17,077 nucleotides of DNA from Actinomycetota bacterium (GCA_003242605.1 QGUZ01000090.1:1-17077); one strand, 5' to 3'; positions 8,562 to 15,641 are shown, counted from the first letter of the stretch. A program made the numbers and translations. Notes: a model not told the origin generated them from the sequence alone.

Positions 8562-8590
8562 TGGAGAGGCGGCTTAGGCTGCGCTATCTT
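8562..8590 (+). promoter_or_regulatory. Promoter of bfd
   Basis: -35-like TGGAGA (8562-8567) and -10-like TATCTT (8585-8590) are separated by 17 nt. The predicted start near 8597 falls inside the iron box, giving a leader of about 55 nt. This is a pattern call without transcript data. Confidence 0.5.
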
Positions 8591-8607
8591 AGGTGTGCCT
8601 TACCTAA
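8589..8607. promoter_or_regulatory. IdeR/DmdR1 iron box
   Basis: TTAGGTGTGCCTTACCTAA matches the IdeR/DmdR1 consensus TTAGGTTAGGCTAACCTAA at 15 of 19 positions, with both TTAGGT/ACCTAA arms perfect. It overlaps the end of the -10 and the predicted transcription start, a position that fits repression by iron-loaded IdeR. A weaker match (TTAGGCTGCGCTATCTTAG, 13 of 19) overlaps it at 8574-8592, so two adjacent dimers may bind. Confidence 0.85.
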
Positions 8608-8651
8608 CCAGGTCGTCCTTGACCTCCGTACGCGAAAGGCCTCGAACGCGC

Positions 8652-8831
8652 ATGTACGCCTGCGTCTGCCGAGCCGTGACCGAGAGTGAGATCTACGAGT
8701 GCATCGCGGCCGGCGCGAAGAGCGCGAAGCAGATCCGGGACGCCACCGGCGCGGGCAGCGACTGTGCGATCTGCATACGGAGAATATGCACGATGCTGAA
8801 GCGTTCGGTGGAGTTGGCCACCACTTCTTAG
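8652..8831 (+). CDS. bfd: Bacterioferritin-associated ferredoxin
   Basis: 59-residue [2Fe-2S] protein that donates electrons to bacterioferritin to reduce and release stored iron. The four cluster cysteines are in the standard arrangement: C4-x-C6 near the N-terminus (MYACVCRAVTESEI) and C38-x2-C41 (GSDCAICIRR), with the helical segment KSAKQIRDATGAG between. The length is normal for the family. ATG 8652 is chosen because the family begins MYxCxCxxVT; the open frame extends far upstream only because of the GC-rich composition. A weak GAAAGG lies about 12 nt before the start. It is the first gene after the iron box, so low-iron induction is expected. Bfr, its physical partner, follows 86 nt downstream on the same strand. 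Confidence 0.93.
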   Translation: MYACVCRAVTESEIYECIAAGAKSAKQIRDATGAGSDCAICIRRICTMLKRSVELATTS

Positions 8832-8847
8832 GGAATGCCCTCTGGGT

Positions 8848-8873
8848 CGCCTGTGCCGCGGGCAGGGCAGGCG
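8848..8873. repeat. Hairpin between bfd and bfr
   Basis: CGCCTG-TGCC-GCG-GGCA-GGG-CAGGCG can fold into a 10-bp stem interrupted by a 3-nt bulge. It lies midway in the 86-nt bfd-bfr gap. It may attenuate or process the transcript and so lower or separate bfr expression from bfd. The function is inferred from position only. Confidence 0.4.
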
Positions 8874-8917
8874 ATGAGACGACCGGCCCCCCATCGTCGC
8901 GGAAGTAGAGGCACTGC

Positions 8918-9406
8918 ATGCAGGGCGACCCGGAGATCATCACACTGCTCAACGAGCAGCTCACCTCGGAGCTGACCGCGATCAACCAGTACTTCCTGCA
9001 CGCGAAGATGCAGGAGAACTGGGGCTACACCCGGCTCGCCGCGTACACGCGGGCCGAGTCGATCGACGAGATGCGCCACGCCGAGCGGCTCACCGATCGC
9101 ATCCTGTTCCTCGAGGGCCTGCCGAACTACCAGAAGCTCAACACCCTGCACATCGGACAGACCGTCCCCGAGCAGATCCGCGCCGACCTCGACCTGGAGC
9201 TCGGCGTGGTCGACCGGCTGCGCAACGGCATCCGGATCATGCGCGAGAAGGGCGACATCACCTCCGCGCGGATCTTCGAGGACATCCTCGAGGACGAGGA
9301 GCGGCACATCGACTACCTCGAGACCGAGCTGGACCTCGTCGAGAGCCTCGGCGAGGGGCTCTACCTCCAGCGGTACGCCGATCCTCCGTCGGCCGACGAG
9401 GACTAG
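8918..9406 (+). CDS. bfr: Bacterioferritin (heme-binding ferritin)
   Basis: 162-residue subunit of the 24-mer iron-storage cage. It oxidises Fe(II) at a di-iron centre and stores Fe(III) mineral in the cytoplasm. All ferroxidase ligands are at canonical E. coli positions: Glu18, Glu51, His54, Glu94, Glu127 and His130. Heme-ligating Met52 is also present (IDEMRHAERL), as is Tyr25 near the di-iron site. This marks a true heme-type Bfr rather than a plain ferritin. The start at ATG 8918 is supported by the family N-terminus MxGDPxII and by AGAGG 6 nt upstream. It lies directly after bfd, the reductase partner. Whether it has its own promoter or is read through from the iron-box promoter is not resolved; the hairpin in the gap hints at uncoupling. 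Confidence 0.96.
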   Translation: MQGDPEIITLLNEQLTSELTAINQYFLHAKMQENWGYTRLAAYTRAESIDEMRHAERLTDRILFLEGLPNYQKLNTLHIGQTVPEQIRADLDLELGVVDRLRNGIRIMREKGDITSARIFEDILEDEERHIDYLETELDLVESLGEGLYLQRYADPPSADED

Positions 9407-9447
9407 CCGGCGGCCGCTCCGCGCGGGGGCGCGGGCCCTCCGGCGAT

Positions 9448-9460
9448 ACACCCTAGGTGT
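9448..9460. promoter_or_regulatory. Small inverted repeat ACACC-CTA-GGTGT
   Basis: Perfect 5-bp arms lie 42 nt downstream of the bfr stop and about 105-115 bp before the response-regulator start. Its CTAGGT is repeated 19 bp further on (9472-9477). It could be an operator or, less likely, a weak terminator. Confidence 0.3.
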
Positions 9461-9484
9461 CGCTCATTTGTCTAGGTTTGCGCA

Positions 9485-9513
9485 GGTCAATTGATGGGTC
9501 AACGGCTGGTCAA
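9485..9513 (+). promoter_or_regulatory. Three phased GGTCAA direct repeats upstream of the response-regulator gene
   Basis: GGTCAA occurs at 9485-9490, 9497-9502 and 9508-9513, so the copies start 12 and 11 bp apart, close to one DNA turn. OmpR/PhoB-family regulators typically bind tandem direct repeats of about 11 bp on one DNA face. The array lies about 51-79 bp before the predicted transcription start of an OmpR-family gene, so autoregulation is the natural hypothesis. Confidence 0.55.
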
Positions 9514-9551
9514 ACCGCGCGCTCCAGCCGGGAAACGATCGCCTAAGGTCA

Positions 9552-9557
9552 TACGAT
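9552..9557 (+). promoter_or_regulatory. -10 hexamer for leaderless response-regulator mRNA
   Basis: TACGAT fits TANNNT and is followed by 6 nt (GCGCTT) and ATG 9564, with no ribosome site. TAAGGT at 9544-9549 is a second, more distant TANNNT match. Confidence 0.5.
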
Positions 9558-9563
9558 GCGCTT

Positions 9564-10232
9564 ATGACCTGCGTACTTCTCGCCGAGGACGACACCTCGA
9601 TCTCTGAGCCGCTGGCGCGTGCACTGCGCCGCGAGGGCTATCAGGTGGAGGTGAGCCCCGACGGCCCGCAGGCCCTGGAGAGGGCTCTGTCCGGTGGCGT
9701 CGATCTCATCGTTCTGGACCTCGGGCTGCCGGAGATGGACGGGCTGGAGGTCGCCCGCCGTCTCCGTGCCGAGGGCCACGGCACGCCCGTGCTCATCCTG
9801 ACGGCACGGGTCGACGAGGTGGACACCGTGGTCGGTCTCGACGCCGGGGCCGACGACTACGTCACCAAGCCGTTCCGCCTCGCCGAGCTGCTCGCCCGGG
9901 TGCGGGCGCTGCTGCGGCGCGGCACCTCCGAGACGCCCGTGGTCCAGGGGGTGCGCATCGACGCCGACTCCCGCCGGGCCTGGCTGGGCGACAAGGAGCT
10001 GCACCTCACGACCAAGGAATTCGACCTGCTCCGCGTGCTCGTGCGCGACGCGGGCAAGGTCGTGACCCGAGAGCAGATCATGCGGGAGGTGTGGGACACG
10101 AACTGGTGGGGTTCCACCAAGACACTCGACATGCACATCTCCTGGCTCCGCCGCAAGCTCGGTGACGACGCGGCGAAGCCGAAGTACATCACGACCGTCC
10201 GGGGAGTCGGTTTCCGGTTCGAGCGTGATTAG
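9564..10232 (+). CDS. OmpR/PhoB-family two-component response regulator
   Basis: 222-residue cytoplasmic DNA-binding regulator. The receiver domain (about 1-118) has acidic residues Glu8-Asp9-Asp10, phospho-acceptor Asp52 (LIVLDLGLPEMDG), Thr80 and Lys102 (KPF). The C-terminal winged-helix domain (about 128-220) has the typical LTTKEFDLLRVLV, VVTREQIMREVW and the DNA-recognition region KTLDMHISWLRRKLG, ending with the beta-hairpin TTVRGVGFRFE. The kinase gene starts 8 nt after its stop, so the two form one operon and a cognate pair. Phased GGTCAA repeats upstream suggest self-regulation. It resembles the Streptomyces two-component pair near purK/gtrA (SCO3062/SCO3063 as I recall). The signal and regulon are not known to me. 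Confidence 0.93.
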   Translation: MTCVLLAEDDTSISEPLARALRREGYQVEVSPDGPQALERALSGGVDLIVLDLGLPEMDGLEVARRLRAEGHGTPVLILTARVDEVDTVVGLDAGADDYVTKPFRLAELLARVRALLRRGTSETPVVQGVRIDADSRRAWLGDKELHLTTKEFDLLRVLVRDAGKVVTREQIMREVWDTNWWGSTKTLDMHISWLRRKLGDDAAKPKYITTVRGVGFRFERD

Positions 10233-10240
10233 GGGGGCGG

Positions 10241-11515
10241 GTGCGGCGGCGTCTGCTCTCCTCCACGCTGGTCGTCGCGGCCATAGCGGTGTTGCTCCTG
10301 GGGGTGCCCCTGGGGGTGGTGGTCAGCCGCCTCATCTATGACGAGGCCGTCCAGGAGCTGCGGGCCGAGGCGACGCGACTGCTCGGGGCGATGGAGTATG
10401 CCCGGATGACCGGTGAGCGCCCGGTCACGGCGCAGCATCTGGAGCGGGACTACCCCGATCGGTACATCCAGATCTTCGTCAGCGGGCAGGAACCGGTCGT
10501 CGCGGGCACCGCCCCGCCCGAGGACCGGCAGATCACCGAGGAGGTCCAGTCCGAGGGCGGGGTCTACGTCCGCGTGACCCGGGACGGCGGCAAGGTCGAG
10601 GAAGAGGTGCGGGCACGCCTGCTGTTCATCGTCGTGCTCGCGCTCGCGGCGCTCGCCGTCGCCGTCGGCCTGGCGATCGTGCAGTCGCGCCGGCTCGTGC
10701 TGCCGCTGCAGGACCTGGGCGCGATCGCGGAGCGGCTCGGCTCCGGCGACGCCCGGCCCAGCAGGCACCGCTACGGGATCCCGGAGCTGGACCGGGTGGC
10801 GGAGGTGCTCGACCGCAGTGCGACGCGCATCTCCGAGCTGCTCGGCAGGGAGCGGGAGTTCGCCACGGACGCGTCCCACCAGCTCCGCACCCCGCTGACC
10901 GGGCTGACCATGCGCCTGGAGGAGATCGTGGCCGCCGCGGACCAGCCCGCCGTGGTCCGGGAGGAGGGTGAGGCCGCGATCGTGCAGGTCGAGCGGCTCA
11001 CCGCCGTGATCGACGAGCTGCTCGCCGCCGCCCGGCGGCAGCGCCACGCGCAGGCCGAGCCGCTGGAGGTGGACACGATCCTCAAGCAGCAGATGACCGA
11101 GTGGGAGCCCGCCTTCCGCAGGGCCGGGCGCCGGATCGAGCTCACGGGTGAGCGCGGCCTGAGCGCCCTCGCCACCGAGGGGGGCCTCACGCAGGTCATC
11201 TCCACCCTGCTGGAGAACTCCCTCGAGCACGGCGCCGGAACGGTCACGATCACCACGACGAGTGTGGAGCGTTCCATCGTGATCGAGGTCGCCGACGAGG
11301 GACCCGGCGTTCCGGACGAGCTCGCCAACCGCATCTTCGAGCGCAACGTGAGCGGCGGTGGCGGCACCGGTCTCGGCCTCACCCTCGCCCGCAGCCTCGC
11401 GGTCGCCGACGGCGGGCGGCTGGAGCTGGTACGGCGATGCCCCGCGGCGTTCGCCGTGTTCCTGCGCCCGGTGGGCGACCGGGAGCGCTACCGCGTGGTG
11501 AGCGGCCCCGCCTGA
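10241..11515 (+). CDS. Membrane sensor histidine kinase (HAMP, HisKA, HATPase)
   Basis: 424-residue kinase, partner of the preceding regulator. It has a transmembrane helix at about 7-29, an extracytoplasmic sensor region of about 95 residues (30-126), a second helix at about 127-147, then HAMP (about 148-200). HisKA carries phospho-His213 in FATDASHQLRTPL. The ATPase domain has the N box with Asn326 (LLENSLEHG), the G1 box DEGPG (352-356), an F box around Phe366 and the G2 box GGGTGLGL (373-380). The start is GTG 10241, preceded by the purine-rich AGGGGGG. The sensor region contains no recognisable ligand domain by eye. The catalytic motifs look intact, so it should be an active kinase/phosphatase. 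Confidence 0.93.
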   Translation: MRRRLLSSTLVVAAIAVLLLGVPLGVVVSRLIYDEAVQELRAEATRLLGAMEYARMTGERPVTAQHLERDYPDRYIQIFVSGQEPVVAGTAPPEDRQITEEVQSEGGVYVRVTRDGGKVEEEVRARLLFIVVLALAALAVAVGLAIVQSRRLVLPLQDLGAIAERLGSGDARPSRHRYGIPELDRVAEVLDRSATRISELLGREREFATDASHQLRTPLTGLTMRLEEIVAAADQPAVVREEGEAAIVQVERLTAVIDELLAAARRQRHAQAEPLEVDTILKQQMTEWEPAFRRAGRRIELTGERGLSALATEGGLTQVISTLLENSLEHGAGTVTITTTSVERSIVIEVADEGPGVPDELANRIFERNVSGGGGTGLGLTLARSLAVADGGRLELVRRCPAAFAVFLRPVGDRERYRVVSGPA

Positions 11516-11520
11516 TCGGG

Positions 11521-11558
11521 CGGGCCGCAGCGGCCCGGGCCGTACCCCTCCGGCCCGG
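11521..11558. terminator. Overlapping GC hairpins between convergent kinase and gtrA-like genes
   Basis: CCGGGCCG (11535-11542) and CGGCCCGG (11551-11558) form a perfect 8-bp stem with an 8-nt loop. An overlapping alternative pairs CGGGCCG (11521-11527) with CGGCCCG (11531-11537). It lies in the 131-bp convergent gap and is plausibly a terminator for both strands. There is no T-run. Confidence 0.5.
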
Positions 11559-11646
11559 CCGTACCCGACCGCACCGCCGGCCGGTCGCCGGACGCGCTCG
11601 GCGCGCCGGTCGCATTCCGATGCCCGATGCGGTGCGAGTGCGCCGC

Positions 11647-12228
11647 TCAGGAGGTCTCGGGCTGCCGGCCCGTGGCGCGGACCTCGGCGGCCGGCGACAC
11701 CGACGCGGGAGCCGCGGAGCCCCGCGCCGTCCCCGCAGGAGACTCCGCCGCGCCTTTGGCCTCGGGCAGGCCGGTGTGCGGGTCGACCGGCGGCATGTCC
11801 GCGGGGAGGAAGACCCACTTCTTGTACGACCAGAACCGGAACAGCGTGCCGAGGCCGTTGCCGACCACGATGGAGATGTTGTAGGCGAGGGCGGTCTGCA
11901 GCTTGAGCGTGTACTCCACGAAGCCGATCACGAGCAGCGCGATCAGCAGCCCGATGCCGTTGAGCAGGAAGAACAGGAAGTACTCGCGGGCCAGGCCGGA
12001 CTTCTCCCGGTGCCGCCAGGTCCAGTAGCGGTTGAGCAGGTAGGAGCAGGTCGCCGCGATGACCGTGGCGATCACCTTGGACGTGAGCGGCCCGAGGTGC
12101 AGGCCGTACCGCAGGAAGTTCGTGCAGCCCCAGTCGAGGACGAACATCGCGGCTCCGACCGTGCCGAACTTCGCCATCTCATGCACGAGTTCGGAGAAAC
12201 GCTCGTACAGCCTGAGGAGTAGTCGCAC
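11647..12228 (-). CDS. GtrA-family multi-pass membrane protein
   Basis: 193-residue protein of the GtrA/DPMS family, whose members are linked to moving lipid-linked sugars across the membrane for cell-surface glycosylation. Four hydrophobic segments are seen at about 18-37, 48-66, 83-104 and 112-130. Typical charged and aromatic motifs follow helices 2 and 4: NRYWTW (66-71) and RFWSYKKWVF (131-140). The last 50 residues are Ala/Pro/Glu-rich, polar and probably disordered. The start is GTG 12228, with the purine-rich GGAAAGGAA 10 nt upstream. It is divergent from purK, an adjacency also seen in M. tuberculosis (Rv3277/purK). UDP-glucose dehydrogenase nearby would fit a cell-envelope sugar theme, but its substrate is unknown. 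Confidence 0.88.
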   Translation of the reverse strand: MRLLLRLYERFSELVHEMAKFGTVGAAMFVLDWGCTNFLRYGLHLGPLTSKVIATVIAATCSYLLNRYWTWRHREKSGLAREYFLFFLLNGIGLLIALLVIGFVEYTLKLQTALAYNISIVVGNGLGTLFRFWSYKKWVFLPADMPPVDPHTGLPEAKGAAESPAGTARGSAAPASVSPAAEVRATGRQPETS

Positions 12229-12500
12229 GGTCGGCGTGGTTCCTTTCCTGACCGGGGTCGCGTTCGCTCATGCCGGAGCCGGTGCCACCAGGCTACCGGG
12301 GACCGGGGGCGGTCTCGGGGGGAGAAGCGCTAAAGAAGGCGTACCGAGATGTTTCGTCCGGCGGCCGCCGGCGGGCCGCCGGAAGGGTGGCCACGCGGAG
12401 GCGCCGCACGGCGCGGGGCGGCCGCGCCGCCGCCGGGGGCGTCCGCGCGGGCGGGCACACCCGGATGCCGCCGATCCCGGCTCGGCTAGGCTGGGATCTC
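12229..12500. other. Divergent intergenic region gtrA-like / purK
   Basis: 272 bp without a credible gene. The purK frame stays open across it, but the translation is Arg/Gly-rich and unlike PurK. It should hold the promoters of both flanking genes. The purK -10-like TAGGCT is at its right end, and the ribosome site of the gtrA-like gene is at its left end. Confidence 0.55.
12487..12492 (+). promoter_or_regulatory. -10-like hexamer for leaderless purK
   Basis: TAGGCT fits TANNNT and lies 8 nt before GTG 12501, with no SD sequence between. It supports 12501 as the purK start. No clear -35 is seen. Confidence 0.45.
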
Positions 12501-13718
12501 GTGACAGGTCCAACCACCAGCGGCGACACGGCCCCCGGCGCCGCCGTCCCGAGCCCCCGCGACACCCGTGACCTCGCGGCGCCGCTCGGCCCGGTGGTCG
12601 GCATGGTGGGGGCCGGGCAGCTCGCCCGCATGACCCAGCAGGCCGCGATCGCGCTCGGCGTGGAGCTGCGCGTGCTGGCGAACGCGCGCGACGAGAGCGC
12701 GGCGCGCGTGGTCGCCGACGTCCGTCTCGGCGACCACCGGGACCTCGCCGACCTGCGCGCCTTCGCCAAGGGCTGCGACGTGATCACCTTCGACCACGAG
12801 CACGTGCCCACCGAGCACATCCGGGCCCTGGAGGCGAGCGGCCTTCCGGTGCGGCCCGGCGCGGACGCGCTCGTGCACGCCCAGGACAAGCTGGCGATGC
12901 GGCGGCGGCTGACCGAGCTCGCCGTGCCGTGCCCGGCGTGGGCGCCGGTGGACTCGCTCGCCGCGGTCGAGGAATTCGCCGAGCGGCACGGCTGGCCGGT
13001 CGTGCTCAAGGCGGTGCGCGGTGGCTACGACGGCAAGGGCGTGTGGGTGTGCGCGGAGGCCGCGGAGGCGGGCGAGGTGCTCGCCACCGGCACGGCGGTG
13101 CTCGCCGAGGCGTTCGTGCCGTTCGAGCGCGAGGTCGCGGTGCTCGTCGCCCGTTCCCCGCACGGCCAGGGGGTGAGCTACCCGGTCGTGGAGACCGTGC
13201 AGCGCGACGGCATCTGCGTCGAGGTGATCGCGCCCGCCCCCGGGATCGACCCCGAGCACGCGGCGAACGCCCAGCACATCGCGCTCACCGTGGCCGAGCG
13301 GCTCGGCGTGACCGGGCTGCTCGCGGTCGAGATGTTCCAGCTCGCCGACGGCTCGGTGGTGGTGAACGAGCTCGCGATGCGCCCGCACAACAGCGGCCAC
13401 TGGACGATCGAGGGCGCCCGCACCTCGCAGTTCGAGCAGCACCTGCGCGCGATCCTCGACCTGCCGCTCGGCTCGCCGCAGCCGACCGCGCCGGTGGTGG
13501 TGATGGCGAACGTGCTCGGCGGCCCCGACCCCGACGTGTTCGCCCGCTACGAGCACGTGATGGCGCACGACCCGGGGGTGAAGGTCCACTTCTACGGCAA
13601 GCAGGTGCGCCCCGGCCGCAAGATCGGCCACGTCACCGCGCTCGGCACCGACCTGGAGGAGGTGCGGGCCCGCGCCCGCCACGCCGCCGTCTACCTGGCC
13701 ACGGGGGAGTACGTCTGA
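12501..13718 (+). CDS. purK: N5-carboxyaminoimidazole ribonucleotide synthase
   Basis: Cytoplasmic ATP-grasp enzyme of purine synthesis that converts aminoimidazole ribonucleotide (AIR), bicarbonate and ATP to N5-CAIR. The 405-residue product starts with an extension of about 30 residues rich in Thr/Ala/Pro before the pre-ATP-grasp motif VGMVGAGQLARM (33-44). The ATP-grasp region has Lys130, Lys170 and the loop GGYDGKGVWV (174-183). The metal and substrate segment is VVNELAMRPHNSGHWT (287-302). Start GTG 12501 is chosen from the -10-like TAGGCT 8 nt before it; starts further up would add arginine-rich noise. The extension makes it slightly longer than many family members (about 360-380). purE follows after a single base, so the two are translationally linked and act in consecutive steps. 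Confidence 0.95.
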   Translation: MTGPTTSGDTAPGAAVPSPRDTRDLAAPLGPVVGMVGAGQLARMTQQAAIALGVELRVLANARDESAARVVADVRLGDHRDLADLRAFAKGCDVITFDHEHVPTEHIRALEASGLPVRPGADALVHAQDKLAMRRRLTELAVPCPAWAPVDSLAAVEEFAERHGWPVVLKAVRGGYDGKGVWVCAEAAEAGEVLATGTAVLAEAFVPFEREVAVLVARSPHGQGVSYPVVETVQRDGICVEVIAPAPGIDPEHAANAQHIALTVAERLGVTGLLAVEMFQLADGSVVVNELAMRPHNSGHWTIEGARTSQFEQHLRAILDLPLGSPQPTAPVVVMANVLGGPDPDVFARYEHVMAHDPGVKVHFYGKQVRPGRKIGHVTALGTDLEEVRARARHAAVYLATGEYV

Positions 13719-13719
13719 G

Positions 13720-14277
13720 ATGACCAGCGCGAGCGTCCCTGAGAGCGCCCCGGGGGCCGCCCGGGTCGGCATCGTGATGGGCAGCGATTCGGACTGGCCG
13801 GTGATGCGCGCGGCCGCCGAGGCGCTCACCGAGTTCGGCGTGCCGTTCGAGGCCGACGTGGTCTCGGCCCACCGCATGCCGCACGAGATGATCGAGTACG
13901 GCTCCCGCGCGGCCGGCCGCGGCCTCCAGGTGATCATCGCGGGGGCGGGCGGCGCCGCCCATCTGCCGGGCATGCTCGCCTCGGTCACCCCGCTCCCGGT
14001 GATCGGCGTGCCGGTGCCGCTCAGGCACCTCGACGGCCTCGACTCGCTGCTGTCGATCGTGCAGATGCCCGCCGGGGTGCCGGTCGCCACGGTGGCCGTG
14101 GGCAACGCCCGCAACGCCGGGCTGCTCGCCGTACGCATCCTCGCCGCGACCGACGCCGGCCTGCGCGCGAAGATGGCCGCGTTCCAGGAGTCGCTGCGGG
14201 AGCAGGCGCACGCCAAGGGCGAGCGGCTGCGCGCCGAGGCGGCGTCGCTCGGCGCCGTTCCGCCCCAGGCGGGCTGA
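13720..14277 (+). CDS. purE: N5-carboxyaminoimidazole ribonucleotide mutase
   Basis: Class I PurE, which isomerises N5-CAIR (the PurK product) to CAIR in purine synthesis. The 185-residue product has the phosphate-binding GSDSDWPVM (21-29), the catalytic-His motif SAHRMP (49-54, His51), AGAGGAAHLPGM (74-85) and QMPAGVPVATVAVGNARNAG (115-134). The enzyme normally forms an octamer. The ATG is 1 nt after the purK stop, so translation is coupled. The C-terminal 25 residues are a charged/Ala tail. The pair sits next to an acyl-CoA dehydrogenase in M. tuberculosis too. Here a minus-strand ugd gene lies between them. Confidence 0.97.
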   Translation: MTSASVPESAPGAARVGIVMGSDSDWPVMRAAAEALTEFGVPFEADVVSAHRMPHEMIEYGSRAAGRGLQVIIAGAGGAAHLPGMLASVTPLPVIGVPVPLRHLDGLDSLLSIVQMPAGVPVATVAVGNARNAGLLAVRILAATDAGLRAKMAAFQESLREQAHAKGERLRAEAASLGAVPPQAG

Positions 14278-14296
14278 CCGCCCGCCCAGGGCTCCG

Positions 14297-14311
14297 CGGC
14301 CGGCAGGGCCG
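14297..14311. terminator. Weak hairpin between convergent purE and ugd
   Basis: CGGCC-GGCAG-GGCCG is a 5-bp stem with a 5-nt loop in the 44-bp convergent gap. Such short GC stems are common by chance in this DNA, so the call rests mainly on position. Confidence 0.25.
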
Positions 14312-14321
14312 GTGGCGCGGC

Positions 14322-15641
14322 TCAGGGGCGGCCGAGCGCCCGGTAGTGCCAGCCCGCCGCGCGCCAGGCGTCGGCGTCGAGCGCGTTGCGGCCGTCGACC
14401 ACCTTGCGCTCGGCCACGACCCGGCCGAGCTCCTCGGGGTCGAGCTCGATGAACTCCTGCCACTCGGTGAGCAGCAGCACCACGTGCGCGTCGCGCGCCA
14501 CGTCGAACGCGGACTCGCCGTACTCGAGCTCGGGGTGGGCACGGCGCGCGTTGTCGAGCGCGACCGGGTCGTAGACGCGTACCCGGCCGCCCTGGGTGCG
14601 GATGTTCACCGCGACGTCGAGCGCGGGCGAGTCGCGGATGTCGTCGGAGTTCGGCTTGAACGCGGCGCCGAGCACGGCCACGTTGCGGCCGTCGAACGAC
14701 CCGCCGGCGAGCTCGCGGGCGAGGTCGACCATGCGGGCCCGGCGGCGCATGTTGATCGCGTCCACCTCGCGCAGGAACGACAGCGCCTGGTCGGCGCCGA
14801 GCTCACCGGCGCGGGCCATGAACGCGCGGATGTCCTTCGGCAGGCAGCCGCCCCCGAAGCCGAGGCCCGGGTTGAGGAACTTGCCGCCGATCCGCTCGTC
14901 GTAGGAGAGCGCGAGGGAGAGCTGCTTGACGTCGGCGTGCGCGGCCTCGCACACCTCGGCCATCGCGTTGATGAACGAGATCTTGGTGGCGAGGAAGGCG
15001 TTCGCCGCGGTCTTCACCAGCTCGGCGGTCGGGTAGTCGGTGACGATCAGCGGCACGCCCGCCGACAGCATCGGCGCGTAGACCTCGCGCAGGATCTTCT
15101 CGGCCTTCTCCGAGGCCACGCCGATCACGATCCGGTCGGGGCGCAGGGTGTCCTGGACGGCGTAGCCCTCGCGGAGGAACTCCGGGTTCCAGGCGAGTTC
15201 GACCTGGTCGCCGGCCGGGGCGAGCCGGGTGAGCCGCTCGGCGATGCGGGCCGCGGTGCCCACCGGCACCGTGCTCTTGCCCACCACGAGGCACTCGCGG
15301 GTCAGGTGCGGGGCGAGCGAGTCGACGACCGCGTCCACGTAGGAGGTGTCGGCCGCGTACTCGCCCGGCTTCTGCGGCGTGCCCACGCAGATGAAGTGCA
15401 CGTCGCCGAACTCCGCGGCCTCCTCGTAGGAGGTGGTGAAGCGCAGCCGGCCGGCCTCCAGGTTCCGTTTGAGCAGCTCCTCCAGCCCCGGCTCGTAGAT
15501 CGGGAGATCCCCCGCCTGCAAGCGGGCGATCTTCGCGGCGTCGACGTCGAGACCGAGCACCTCATAGCCCAGGTCCGCCATGCACGCCGCGTGCGTGGCG
15601 CCCAGATATCCCGTTCCCAGCACTGTGAGGCGGTACGGCAC
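14322..15641 (-). CDS. ugd: UDP-glucose 6-dehydrogenase
   Basis: Cytoplasmic NAD-dependent enzyme oxidising UDP-glucose twice to UDP-glucuronate, a precursor for cell-surface polysaccharides. The product has 439 residues. The N-terminal Rossmann motif is GTGYLGATHA (9-18). Key residues match the well-studied streptococcal enzyme: Thr124 (KSTVPVG), Glu154 (WNPEFLREG), Lys210 and Asn214 (KTAANAF), and nucleophile Cys266 with Asp270 in GFGGGCLPKD. The C-terminal UDP-binding domain starts around 320. Start GTG 15641 is well supported by AAGGAG 5 nt upstream, one of the few classical ribosome sites in this window. A GDP-mannose or UDP-N-acetyl sugar dehydrogenase is possible from the family, but UDP-glucose is most likely. 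It is divergent from the acyl-CoA dehydrogenase. Confidence 0.9.
   Translation of the reverse strand: MPYRLTVLGTGYLGATHAACMADLGYEVLGLDVDAAKIARLQAGDLPIYEPGLEELLKRNLEAGRLRFTTSYEEAAEFGDVHFICVGTPQKPGEYAADTSYVDAVVDSLAPHLTRECLVVGKSTVPVGTAARIAERLTRLAPAGDQVELAWNPEFLREGYAVQDTLRPDRIVIGVASEKAEKILREVYAPMLSAGVPLIVTDYPTAELVKTAANAFLATKISFINAMAEVCEAAHADVKQLSLALSYDERIGGKFLNPGLGFGGGCLPKDIRAFMARAGELGADQALSFLREVDAINMRRRARMVDLARELAGGSFDGRNVAVLGAAFKPNSDDIRDSPALDVAVNIRTQGGRVRVYDPVALDNARRAHPELEYGESAFDVARDAHVVLLLTEWQEFIELDPEELGRVVAERKVVDGRNALDADAWRAAGWHYRALGRP

Larger units (their letters stand above)
8288..8651. other. 364-bp intergenic region between mscR and bfd
   Basis: No supportable gene. The left part holds two long perfect hairpins (8309-8341 and 8384-8425). 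The right part holds a promoter (-35 TGGAGA, -10 TATCTT) covered by an IdeR/DmdR1-type iron box, followed by a leader of about 50 nt to bfd. About 8426-8560 shows nothing I can name. Confidence 0.7.
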
